From contig JAIPJQ010000007.1 of assembly GCA_021734065.1 (NCBI GenBank), positions 1 to 42,581 of the forward strand: 42,581 nt of DNA, given 5' to 3'. This document shows, piece after piece, positions 34,783-42,581 of this stretch. Position 1 is the first letter of the stretch. The number at the start of each line of letters is the position of its first letter. Source of the stretch: Fidelibacterota bacterium. Its GTDB lineage: Bacteria > Fidelibacterota > UBA8477. A program made the position numbers and the translations under genes. The notes below the pieces were generated by a model. It ran no database searches. It was not told the origin of the DNA and was given only the letters and a program-made list of their open reading frames with translations.

Positions 34783-37088
34783 ATTCGACCCCTGCAAAAG
34801 TACTGGAGCGGGTGGGAAAAATCACCCGCCGCGTGGATGGTACAGCGCTGGCCAAGGGAAAGCCGGTTTTCGCCGATGATATTCATCTGCCTGGCATGTT
34901 ACACCTGAAGATTTTGCGCAGCCCCCATGCCCATGCCCACATTCGGGAGATTCGAACGGAAAAAGCGCTGAAAACTCCCGGCGTGGTTTTAATTCTCACG
35001 CACAAAGATTTTCCGGTCCACTATTTCACCACCGCGGGCCAGGGATATCCGGAACCGTCGCCCCGTGATATTCGAATTCTGGATGATACGGTACGGTTTG
35101 TGGGAGACCGGGTGGCGGTTGTGGTGGCGGAAACCCTGGAGGCAGCGGAAGCGGCGTTAGCGGTCATTGAGGTGGATTATGATATCCTCCCGGCCAATTT
35201 TGATCCGGAAAAGGCACAGGCGGGGAATCCCGTTCTTCACCCTGAGACTGGAAAAATTGACATACACGATGCAGCACACAATGTGGCGTCCCATCTGGAG
35301 GCAACGCTGGGGGACATTCAAAAGGGATTTGAGGAAAGCAAATGGGTTTTTGAAGGGCGCTATTCTACCCCCTATGCCCAGCAGGCTCATATTGAACCTC
35401 ACATCACCCTGACCTGGCTGGATGAGAATGAACGCCTGGTGATTCGTACCTCCACTCAAGTGCCGTTTCATGTGCGACGTATTGTGGCGGAGGTTTTGAA
35501 TTATCCCATGCGCAATATTCGGGTGATCAAGCCCCGGGTGGGCGGAGCGTTTGGTGGTAAACAGGAAATTTTGAACGAAGATTTGTGTGCTGCTGTTACG
35601 CTGCGAACCGGACGACCGGCGCGATTGGAATTCACCCGTGCGGAGGAGCTGTACGCTGCCCGGTCACGCCATCCCCAGATTGTAAAATTCAAAATTGGTG
35701 TGAATGCAGATCATACGATTCATGCCATTGATATGGACATTTTAGAGAATTGTGGTGCTTATGGCCCCCACGCGTTGACGGTCATGTCGGTGACAGCACA
35801 AAAAGCGTTGACGCTCTACCGTTCGCCCCATGTCCATGTACGGGGGAAAGCAGTTTACACCAATCTGTCGGTGGCCGGTGCATACCGTGGGTATGGCGCA
35901 CCTCAGGGATTTTTCGCTCTGGAAAGTATCATGGATGAAATTGCCCACAACCTGGACATTGATCCCATTGCGTTTCGTCATAAAAATTATGTCACCGCCG
36001 GTGAAGATGTGCCCATCGCCAAGATCCTTGGTGAAGGCCGGGAGGGCTTCCCGGTGGTGATTGAATCTACCGGACTACACGACTGTCTTGAGGAGGGAAA
36101 GAAGCTTATTGAATGGGATGCCCTGCGGACAGCGGAAAAATCCGGCGTCCAACGGCGGGGTGTGGGTGTCGCCTGCGCAGCTCAGGGGTCGGGCATTGCA
36201 GGGATTGACATGGGCGCAGTCTTCATTAAAATGAATGAAGACGCCAGTTTTAATCTCCTCATGGGTGCCACCGATCTGGGTACCGGATCGGATACTGCTT
36301 TGGCGCAGATTGCGGCTGAAGTGCTGGAAGTTCCGGTGGAAAAGATCCTGGTGTACAGCTCCGACACGGATATGACGCCCTTTGACACGGGCGCGTACGC
36401 CTCAAGCACCACTTTCATCTCCGGCGGGGCAGTGAAAAAGGCTGCTGAAAAATTAAAAGCAAGAATTCTGAAGCAGGGACTCATCCTCCTGGACGAGAAG
36501 GATGGGACAATCGAAAAGGGTGTGGTAATTGGAAGCGGTGGCGACCGAATCTCTTACGAGGAAATTTGTACCCGAAGCTTTTACACAGAGAATCAAACCC
36601 AGCTCATGGCAACTGCCTCCCACATGAGCTATGACTCACCACCACCCTTTAACGCCACGTTTGCGGATGTGACGGTGGATGTGGAGACCGGGTTGGTGCG
36701 GGTGAACAAAATTGTCTCCGTTACCGATGCGGGCCAGGTAATCAATCCACACATGGCAGAAGGACAGGTGGAAGGCGCTATTCCCCAGTCATTGGGAATG
36801 GCTTTGACGGAGTTCATGATTTTTGATGAATCCGGACGCCCGGTGAACACCAATTTCCGGGATTATCACATCTACACCGCCATTGATATGCCGGACATTA
36901 TCACCCGGTTTATCCATACCCATGAGCCCAATGGTCCCTTTGGGGCGAAGGCGGTTGCGGAAATTCCCATCAACGGACCGGCAGTGGCAGTGACCAACGC
37001 CATATTTAATGCGTGTGGTGTACGCATTCGGGAGCTGCCCATAACTCCGGAAAAAATTCTTTCAAAATTTGACGAGGTGGAATCGTAA
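34779..37088 (+). CDS. XdhD-like molybdopterin-binding subunit (second molybdenum hydroxylase)
   Basis: Catalytic subunit of a second xanthine-oxidase-family enzyme, with 769 residues. The hammerhead domain begins ITRRVDGTALAKGKPVFADD. The cofactor motif is VGGAFGGKQEI (Gln262 where the first enzyme has Glu241), and the arginine-bearing loop is GAYRGYGAPQG. The active-site glutamate is Glu728 in GAKAVAEIPING, which resembles E. coli XdhD (GAKSISEI) rather than the usual GxGEP. The tail CGVRIRELPITPEKIL also matches XdhD. XdhD-type enzymes are regarded as selenium-dependent purine hydroxylases with substrates not fully defined. No in-frame TGA. It is the last gene of the plus-strand arm. I assign a purine or purine-derived substrate by context. 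Confidence 0.9.
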   Translation: MNSTPAKVLERVGKITRRVDGTALAKGKPVFADDIHLPGMLHLKILRSPHAHAHIREIRTEKALKTPGVVLILTHKDFPVHYFTTAGQGYPEPSPRDIRILDDTVRFVGDRVAVVVAETLEAAEAALAVIEVDYDILPANFDPEKAQAGNPVLHPETGKIDIHDAAHNVASHLEATLGDIQKGFEESKWVFEGRYSTPYAQQAHIEPHITLTWLDENERLVIRTSTQVPFHVRRIVAEVLNYPMRNIRVIKPRVGGAFGGKQEILNEDLCAAVTLRTGRPARLEFTRAEELYAARSRHPQIVKFKIGVNADHTIHAIDMDILENCGAYGPHALTVMSVTAQKALTLYRSPHVHVRGKAVYTNLSVAGAYRGYGAPQGFFALESIMDEIAHNLDIDPIAFRHKNYVTAGEDVPIAKILGEGREGFPVVIESTGLHDCLEEGKKLIEWDALRTAEKSGVQRRGVGVACAAQGSGIAGIDMGAVFIKMNEDASFNLLMGATDLGTGSDTALAQIAAEVLEVPVEKILVYSSDTDMTPFDTGAYASSTTFISGGAVKKAAEKLKARILKQGLILLDEKDGTIEKGVVIGSGGDRISYEEICTRSFYTENQTQLMATASHMSYDSPPPFNATFADVTVDVETGLVRVNKIVSVTDAGQVINPHMAEGQVEGAIPQSLGMALTEFMIFDESGRPVNTNFRDYHIYTAIDMPDIITRFIHTHEPNGPFGAKAVAEIPINGPAVAVTNAIFNACGVRIRELPITPEKILSKFDEVES

Positions 37089-37136
37089 CTGATAAAATTT
37101 TTTTAGAAGCAAATCTTCTATTCCGAAAAGTCAGTT
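37087..37136 (+). terminator. Possible terminator at the end of the plus-strand arm
   Basis: AACTGA at 37087-37092 can pair with TCAGTT at 37131-37136, enclosing a small TAGAAG...CTTCTA stem (37104-37120), and the sequence after it is T-rich (TATTTTATTAAT). The stems are short and the first arm overlaps the stop codon, so this is a tentative call. Confidence 0.35.
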
Positions 37137-37207
37137 TATTTTATTAATATTGCGGCCGACAAAGGAAAATCTACGCTGATCTCAGATTTCCCCATTCCGG
37201 GGATGAT

Positions 37208-38857
37208 ATGCTCGGAGACTTTTCGAATCGCATGACTCCTGAAAAAGTAAAATTATGTGTACTCCTGCTGGAAGACAATCCAGCTGATCAGAAACTCATC
37301 AAGCAATTTTTTAAACACGCACTGGTTGCAGATTTCACCTTAAAAATGGCGTCTGACCTGGCAGAGGCTGAAGCGGTGCTTGCCAAAAATTCCATCCATG
37401 TCATGCTCGTTGATCTGGAATTGCCAGACAGCCGTGGTCTCCACGCGGTAGAAAACCTTGTGGAGCATTGGCCGGCTATTCCTATCGTGGTGCTCACAGG
37501 TCATGATGATGAATTGCTGGGGATCAATGCGGTAAAAATAGGTGCCCAGGATTACCTCATCAAAGGGCAGGTAACCCGGGAAATCATGGTCCGGGCTGTA
37601 CGCTATGCCGTGGAGCGCAAGCGCTCGCAGGTCTTGTTGGAACAACAAACCACCCGACAAGCAGCGATTGTAGAATTGGGTCATCAAGCCCTGCGCGAAA
37701 AACCCATTGACGATCTACTTCGCCATGCGGCGGGGCTGGTCCACGAAACCCTGGATATTGCTGGGTGTTGTATTATCAGGTATTCGGTAAAATCCGACGA
37801 GGTGGAAATGGTGGCCGCAGAGGGCTTGTCAAATCCTGATTATGATCCGCGCGAAACGGCCTTCATCCGCTCCGTCCTGAATCAGGCAAAACCTGTGACT
37901 ATTGAGAATGTGAAACGGATGAAAACAGCGGATAGCATGCCCGGCTGGGTTAAGGCGAATAAGATTTCCGCGCTGCATTGTGTCACCATACCCCAGGATC
38001 AGACCCCCTATGGTGTATTGTTTGCCTTCCACACCGCTCCGCGTCCATTCACTCGGGATGAACAGGTTTTCCTGGCGGTGGTAGTGAATCTGCTTGCGGA
38101 GGCATTGCAGCGATTCCGCGCTCGTCAGGGGTTGGAGCGCGCTCTGGAGAAGGCTAAAAAATCAGAGCAGGTTAAAAATCTCTTTCTGGCCAATATGTCA
38201 CACGAAATTCGGACACCATTGAATTCCATCCTGGGATTTATCTCCCTGATTGAAAAAGCGGTAGCGGAAAAAATCAATAAGGAGGAGCGCTCCTTCTTTG
38301 GACTGGTGCGGGAATCCAGCGAGCGTCTCATGCGAACGGTGCATGAGGTGCTGGATATTGCCCAGATCGAAGCCGATTCACTGGACTTGGATCCGGTGGA
38401 AATTGACCTGGGTGATTTACTGGAAGCCCAATCCGGTGAGTGGCAAGAGCGTGCTTCCGCGAAAAACCTGTCATTCACCATCCAGTGCGAGCCATCCAAG
38501 CTCCTTGTCAAAGCAGACCGGTATTGCATTGAGGAGGCTCTGGGGCATCTGGTGGATAATGCCATCAAATTCACCGACGCGGGTGGTATTACCATCCGGG
38601 CAGAGGGGGCGCAGAAACACATCATTCTGTCCATTGAAGACACGGGTATTGGCATGTCGCCCCGCTTTCTGGAGAATGTTTTTCAGGCATTTACCCAGGA
38701 GAGCAGTGGTTACAGCAAGAAATTTCAGGGTGTGGGGCTGGGATTGGCACTCACCAAACGTTATCTGGAATTGAACGGTGTGGCAATTGACGTCAGCAGT
38801 ACAGTGGAGGCGGGATCCACGGTCACACTCACGTTTGCTCAAAATCTCCAGTCATAA
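37208..38857 (+). CDS. Receiver-GAF-histidine kinase signalling protein
   Basis: A cytoplasmic two-component protein with the receiver first. The REC domain (about residues 16-135) has acidic LLEDNP, phospho-acceptor Asp69 in MLVDLELPDSRG, and the Thr/Lys pair in VVLTGHDD and YLIKGQ. A GAF-like domain covers about 150-300. A HisKA segment follows with His332 in LANMSHEIRTPLNSILGF. The ATPase has VDNAIKFTD, IEDTGIGM and GVGLGLALTKR. No transmembrane segment or output domain is visible, so it probably receives phosphate or a signal from another kinase and relays it. The ATG at 37208 follows GGGGATGAT; a second in-frame ATG lies 24 bases on. Possible link to the neighbouring sensor kinase is unproven. 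Confidence 0.88.
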   Translation: MLGDFSNRMTPEKVKLCVLLLEDNPADQKLIKQFFKHALVADFTLKMASDLAEAEAVLAKNSIHVMLVDLELPDSRGLHAVENLVEHWPAIPIVVLTGHDDELLGINAVKIGAQDYLIKGQVTREIMVRAVRYAVERKRSQVLLEQQTTRQAAIVELGHQALREKPIDDLLRHAAGLVHETLDIAGCCIIRYSVKSDEVEMVAAEGLSNPDYDPRETAFIRSVLNQAKPVTIENVKRMKTADSMPGWVKANKISALHCVTIPQDQTPYGVLFAFHTAPRPFTRDEQVFLAVVVNLLAEALQRFRARQGLERALEKAKKSEQVKNLFLANMSHEIRTPLNSILGFISLIEKAVAEKINKEERSFFGLVRESSERLMRTVHEVLDIAQIEADSLDLDPVEIDLGDLLEAQSGEWQERASAKNLSFTIQCEPSKLLVKADRYCIEEALGHLVDNAIKFTDAGGITIRAEGAQKHIILSIEDTGIGMSPRFLENVFQAFTQESSGYSKKFQGVGLGLALTKRYLELNGVAIDVSSTVEAGSTVTLTFAQNLQS

Positions 38858-39038
38858 ATCCAGTCTTCCGGTTTTTCTCTTCCACAGTTGCTACGCTAAA
38901 CAATTTGAGTTGTAACCTCATTTGAATATCTTCTACATATATCGGTAAGATTATGACCAAAACCTGGGATGTAGATTTCATGAATCTGCATGAAAGCCAT
39001 TCCGGAAAATCAGGTAACAAGTGTAGGGGAGGTAATCC

Positions 39039-39788
39039 ATGGACAGGAAAAATATCCGTACTCACTTCTATTTAATACCGGTGGTGAGTCTGATCATCGT
39101 GATGCTCGCTTGCGAAGACGCCTCAATCACCGGTATTGATGATTCGCCCTACCCGGATTTGGAATATACCACTGCCGACAGTACCGAGGCATTTCAGATG
39201 GCCTGGTACTGGGACCGCCGGATGACACCCACCGATTCAACCCGAGATTATTTGCTGTATCACATGAAGCTGCTACGCCAAGCCTGGGAGGATACACTGC
39301 CATTCATCGCGGATCAGCGTTTTCTCTTGCCCTGGATGCCGGGAATTGCCCAAATCAGATTTGACAGTACCACCGCCCAGGAGGTGCGCAACGGTACTTA
39401 CACCGGGTTCTCTACGCTACCGGAATTTTATCAACCTGATTCTTTAAACATTTCTGATCAAACAGATTGGGCAACAGTCTATTTTGAAACCAATCTTCAG
39501 CCGGTGGTCATGTGTCAATATTTTGAAGAACTACCCGGCATATCCAGAGCGGTACCAAATCCACTGATTTTTTTTGGAGGAGACCTACCGCTCTTCTTTG
39601 GGTGGGTGGATACGGCTTTTGCCGTGCTGTTTAACGAAAATCCAATGTTCATTCCAACAGCCCACTATTTTAAAGAGGTGGCCGGTGCTCCAGTCTATTT
39701 TGGAAATGAATGGGATGAGAGTGATTCCCTGATTCAGGCAGAGATGAGTGCGATACGGGATACATTCCTGGAAAAGCTGGAACCATAA
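39039..39788 (+). CDS. Putative lipoprotein of unknown function
   Basis: The N-terminus is a lipoprotein signal with lipobox LAC (Cys25 in IVMLACEDAS), so the 249-residue product is probably anchored in the envelope. The mature part is rich in Asp, Tyr, Trp and Phe with many DST and PDSL phrases, typical of FCB-type secreted proteins, but I recognise no domain. A strong GGGGAGG ribosome-binding site precedes the ATG. It stands alone between the REC-kinase and the convergent sensor kinase. No functional clue beyond the location. Confidence 0.75.
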   Translation: MDRKNIRTHFYLIPVVSLIIVMLACEDASITGIDDSPYPDLEYTTADSTEAFQMAWYWDRRMTPTDSTRDYLLYHMKLLRQAWEDTLPFIADQRFLLPWMPGIAQIRFDSTTAQEVRNGTYTGFSTLPEFYQPDSLNISDQTDWATVYFETNLQPVVMCQYFEELPGISRAVPNPLIFFGGDLPLFFGWVDTAFAVLFNENPMFIPTAHYFKEVAGAPVYFGNEWDESDSLIQAEMSAIRDTFLEKLEP

Positions 39789-39878
39789 TTTTCGCGCTAT
39801 AATTGTTTCTTCAAAACCGGTTTGGAATGGTTTGGGCAAAAAACCCACTGTATCTGGAAAGTTTGGTGTAAAAGTGAG

Positions 39879-41504
39879 CTATACAGGTAACCGGAGATAA
39901 AACACATTCCCGGTGGGTTCATTGGGAAACACGCCCACTTCGCCACCATGCGCTTCCGCAATGCGCTTCACAATGGCCAGCCCCAAACCGCTACCGTGAC
40001 CGGCAGTGGTGTCCATTTGGAATGTCCGTTCAAACACGCGGGACCGGGCGGATTCAGGTAATGTTTCTCCGAAATCTTTTACCCGAATGGTGAGAAACGA
40101 ATCTGATTTTTCCGCATCAATGACAACACGCTTACCATCACTGGCATATTTGATGGCATTGCTTAGATAATTTCGGAATACAGCGGCAATGATGGGATTT
40201 GCCGATACGGTGTAGGCTTCAGGTAAATCTATCTCCGCGCTCATACCGTTTGCTTCCAAATCGTGGTTGAATTCCTCCACGATATGTCTCAACAGTGTAC
40301 GCAGGTCAATTGGCTCTTTTTCGATGCTTTCACCCAGCGCCAAATCGGCCAGTGCGGTGGCATTCTCAATGACATTCAACAAGTTTTCACTGCTTTGGCG
40401 AATGACCGGCAGCATATCCTCGGTTAGTCCCTGCCGTTCGATCAATTCGGTCATCCCTTTGATGACACCAGCGGGATTTTTCAAATCATGGCTGATGATG
40501 TCAATGAGCAGTGCTTTCAGATCATTGGATTGGGTGAGTTGATGGGCGATTCGCTTGCGGTCCCGGATCTCCTGTTGCAGCTCCCGGGTCCGGGCTTTTA
40601 CGCTGCGCTGCAGACTGCGGGTCCAAATCACCACACCAAATCCGATGATGGTGAGGCTGATGACCAGAATCCAGACAATGCGTTTCACCACGCGCCATGC
40701 CAGAACATTTTCTTCATACGGCGCAATCCATTCCTTGCGCAAATCAGCCAGGACACCATTGTTCTGAATGGTCTCCAAAGCCGCATTCACCTGAGTCAGT
40801 AAGCGGGAATCCCCGGCTGGTACAGCAAAACAGAGATTTCGCGAGAGCAGATTGCCACCCACAGTAACCACATCATCCAAATCGTTTATTTTCAGATAAT
40901 AGCTGGCCTGCAGGGTGGGCAGGACGGCGCAATCAAAGGTTTTGTTATGCAAAAGGGCAATGGCTTCCTCGATCCCGTTGACTTTTTCCACATCACGAAT
41001 GGCGTACACATCGTCAATGAGTTTGGAAGATACGCCTCCGCCCACAATCACAACATTCTTCTCTATCGGATCATGCAATTCCCGGATAGGGCTACCGCTG
41101 GGCACAAAGAGTGAGTAGTTGATGGTGAGATAAGGGCGGGAGAAATTCAGTGTCTCTTTTTGCGACACGCGGAAGTACATCCCGGTGAGGACATGGAAAT
41201 CTCCCGAATGGGTTACTGCCACCAGTGAGTCCCAGCTGACGCCCTTCAGTTGGTAAGTAAAACCAGCCTCCCGTGCAACGGCATTCCACACGTCAATATC
41301 GAACCCGGCCGAGGTGCCGGCTTCATTTACAAACTCAAGTGGTGGATAATTTTGGTGGTGATAGACATTCAGTGTATCTTCAGCGATTGCGATTCCACTC
41401 AGTGCCAGTAGCGCAATCGTTCTACCAATCAAGCTGGAAATAAACCGGAAAGTCCATGTTTTATCAAATGTCATTTTATCAGCATCCCCGCAAAATTTTT
41501 CCAT
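39879..41504 (-). CDS. Sensor histidine kinase with periplasmic solute-binding domain
   Basis: A BvgS/EvgS-like membrane sensor. After an N-terminal signal/anchor (about residues 22-41, FISSLIGRTIALLALSGIAIAE) comes a family-3 solute-binding domain (NYPPLEFVNEAGTSAGFDIDVW, DFHVLTGMYF, FDCAVLPTLQA, FAVPAGDSRLL). A transmembrane segment follows near residue 280-300 (IVWILVISLTIIGFGVVIW), then a short coiled coil. The kinase core has the phospho-acceptor in IDIISHDLKNPAG, FRNYLSNAIKYA, VKDFGE and GHGSGLGLAIVKRIAEAHGG. The domain usually binds amino acids or similar small ligands. No response regulator is adjacent except the receiver at the N-terminus of the kinase at 37208. The start may be 41504 (GGGGAA just upstream) or an ATG 30 bases later. 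Confidence 0.88.
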   Translation of the reverse strand: MEKFCGDADKMTFDKTWTFRFISSLIGRTIALLALSGIAIAEDTLNVYHHQNYPPLEFVNEAGTSAGFDIDVWNAVAREAGFTYQLKGVSWDSLVAVTHSGDFHVLTGMYFRVSQKETLNFSRPYLTINYSLFVPSGSPIRELHDPIEKNVVIVGGGVSSKLIDDVYAIRDVEKVNGIEEAIALLHNKTFDCAVLPTLQASYYLKINDLDDVVTVGGNLLSRNLCFAVPAGDSRLLTQVNAALETIQNNGVLADLRKEWIAPYEENVLAWRVVKRIVWILVISLTIIGFGVVIWTRSLQRSVKARTRELQQEIRDRKRIAHQLTQSNDLKALLIDIISHDLKNPAGVIKGMTELIERQGLTEDMLPVIRQSSENLLNVIENATALADLALGESIEKEPIDLRTLLRHIVEEFNHDLEANGMSAEIDLPEAYTVSANPIIAAVFRNYLSNAIKYASDGKRVVIDAEKSDSFLTIRVKDFGETLPESARSRVFERTFQMDTTAGHGSGLGLAIVKRIAEAHGGEVGVFPNEPTGNVFYLRLPV

Positions 41505-41690
41505 TTCCCCATGTATGGAAAAATCGTCACATTATATCAGACTACCCTTTAAATCACGAAGCTTTTTTTGCTTACGGTATGGAAAAATTCTCCGTGAATT
41601 TCTAACAATACAAAACCCTGATGTGCCGGTGTACGAAAAATTGCTATTGCCTGTGAGTGGTTCTTCCTATTTTGTTGCATTGGAGGAAGA
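41505..41690. promoter_or_regulatory. Divergent intergenic region with a 12-base direct repeat
   Basis: The gap separates the starts of the sensor kinase (minus) and the GNAT gene (plus). GTATGGAAAAAT occurs twice in the same orientation, at 41513-41524 and 41577-41588, 64 bases apart, which would fit a regulator binding near both starts. It could be chance in AT-rich DNA. Confidence 0.3.
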
Positions 41691-42149
41691 ATGACGATGA
41701 AACATGCGGTGATAACGTATCAGGATACGGTTGATGCGATTACTTCTGATCAATTGCAGGGATTTTTCGTGGGATGGCCTGCACCCCCTTCGTCAGAGAC
41801 CCACCTGCGGCTACTGAAGCACAGTGCTTATGTGATTTTGGCGCGGGAACAGGATACCGGCGACGTGATTGGATTTATCACCGCGATCTCCGATGGCATC
41901 CTGGCTGCGTATATTCCGCTTTTGGAAGTATTACCGGACTATCAGGGACAGGGAATCGGCCGGGAACTGGTTATGCGGATGCTGGAAAAGTTAAAACCAT
42001 ACTACATGGTGGATCTGTTCTGTGATGCAGACCTCCAGCCATTTTATGAAAAACTTGGTTTGCAGCGCGCCACCGGGATGGTGCTGCGGCAGTATGAAAA
42101 TCAGGCCGGTGAACCCAGTGCCCGGAACAAATCGGGAGGCAGACATTAA
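41691..42149 (+). CDS. GNAT family N-acetyltransferase
   Basis: Transfers an acyl group from acyl-CoA to an amine; the substrate is not known. The acetyl-CoA binding motif A is visible as LEVLPDYQGQGIGRELVMRMLE, followed by the D-L-F-C strand and the motif B region FYEKLGL. At 152 residues it is typical for a single-domain member. A GGAGGAAG ribosome-binding site precedes two in-frame ATG codons, 41691 and 41697; the second has the better spacing (about ten bases). The C-terminal SARNKSGGRH tail is probably disordered. It is divergent from the sensor kinase gene. Confidence 0.88.
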   Translation: MTMKHAVITYQDTVDAITSDQLQGFFVGWPAPPSSETHLRLLKHSAYVILAREQDTGDVIGFITAISDGILAAYIPLLEVLPDYQGQGIGRELVMRMLEKLKPYYMVDLFCDADLQPFYEKLGLQRATGMVLRQYENQAGEPSARNKSGGRH

Positions 42150-42226
42150 ATCAACACGGTATTGAAAAATGACTGATCCAACCATCTCTTCCTATCCAAC
42201 GTGCAGGATATAAATGCGAGGGTAGT

Positions 42227-42581
42227 ATGCGTTTCGTAAATGCAATCCTATCGCCGCTGATTCTCTTTCTCATCGCCATAGTGAGCTGCGAGGATCTGGG
42301 TTATTCCAGCTTTAAAATTCATATTGATAGTCTGGCTCATCCGGCCACGGTAATGGTATCGCAGGAAGTTGATATTGAATACTATGGGTTTGTTGGACCC
42401 GACGGCTGTCATGACTTCAAAACCATTCAGATGGAGCCGCTGTCTGATTCATTGATTCAGTTCACCGTTTGGGGTGAGCGATCTGATTATGAGACTATTT
42501 GTCCTGCTGTTGAGGTGTACCTGGAGGGCGAAACTTACACCATGACGTTAGATGCACCGGGCTGGCATCATATCCGGGTGA
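42227..42581 (+). CDS. Putative lipoprotein, 5' part cut by the window edge
   Basis: An open frame runs from an ATG preceded by GAGGG to the end of the window, giving 118 codons without a stop. The product starts with a lipoprotein signal (MRFVNAILSPLILFLIAIVS) followed by Cys21 as the acylation site. The visible mature part (GYSSFKIHIDSL, VDIEYYGFVGPDGCHDF, TICPAVEVYLEG) is beta-rich, with two further cysteines that could pair. I do not recognise a family. The same Cys-Glu-Asp start after the lipobox occurs in the lipoprotein at 39039, which may reflect a sorting preference rather than homology. Confidence 0.7.
   Translation, partial: MRFVNAILSPLILFLIAIVSCEDLGYSSFKIHIDSLAHPATVMVSQEVDIEYYGFVGPDGCHDFKTIQMEPLSDSLIQFTVWGERSDYETICPAVEVYLEGETYTMTLDAPGWHHIRV

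Overview
The window looks like a chromosomal segment of an FCB-group bacterium (Calditrichota or Neomarinimicrobiota is my best guess, not provable here). The signs are a C-terminal type IX secretion sorting domain with a YPNPFN motif at the left edge, several short lipoproteins, a TamA/TamB-like outer-membrane pair, and intergenic repeats (CTGAGCCTGTCGAAG hairpins, CACAGAG strings, ACCCCGGAGGGGT) of a kind common in such genomes. I see no rRNA, tRNA, CRISPR, phage or insertion sequence.

Left part (1-13.2 kb), housekeeping and envelope. It holds the 3' end of a secreted protein with a T9SS sorting tail, a secreted GH20 beta-N-acetylhexosaminidase, an ABC-F ATPase on the minus strand, a beta-carbonic anhydrase, and a minus-strand pair encoding a TamB-like protein and a TamA/BamA-like barrel. 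A lipoprotein of unknown function follows, directly downstream of the first metabolic operon.

Centre (13.3-37.1 kb), one large divergent metabolic island. Its gene content matches the E. coli ygeW-xdhD region and the clusters tied to anaerobic uric acid and purine breakdown in gut anaerobes. The minus-strand arm encodes maturation functions for a labile-selenium molybdenum hydroxylase (yqeC, mocA, yqeB, an XdhC/CoxI-type factor) plus a hydantoinase (hyuA-like). The plus-strand arm encodes a molybdopterin subunit, ssnA, ygeY, a ygeW-like carbamoyltransferase, two overlapping fold-type-II PLP enzymes, 2Fe-2S and FAD subunits, ygfK, an 8-oxoguanine-deaminase-like amidohydrolase, and a second molybdenum hydroxylase (FAD, 2Fe-2S and Mo subunits). 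The inferred job is to hydroxylate and reduce purines, open the rings by successive hydrolases, recover carbamoyl groups through the carbamoyltransferase, and deaminate the remaining amino acid with PLP enzymes. A recognisable ygeX (diaminopropionate ammonia-lyase), carbamate kinase and purine permease are not in the window. The tandem PLP genes occupy the place where ygeX would be expected.

Right part (37.2-42.6 kb). A REC-GAF-histidine kinase, a lipoprotein, a sensor kinase with a periplasmic solute-binding domain (minus strand), a GNAT acetyltransferase, and the 5' end of another lipoprotein cut by the window edge.

Most genes inside the central arms overlap or nearly abut. The exceptions are the gaps on both sides of ygeY, which are filled with repeats: a 10-bp-periodic CACAGAG element, a CCCTGAG...CGAAGGG hairpin, and two tandem copies of a roughly 198-bp repeat. 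All functional statements rest on motifs read by eye and gene order; no database search was possible.
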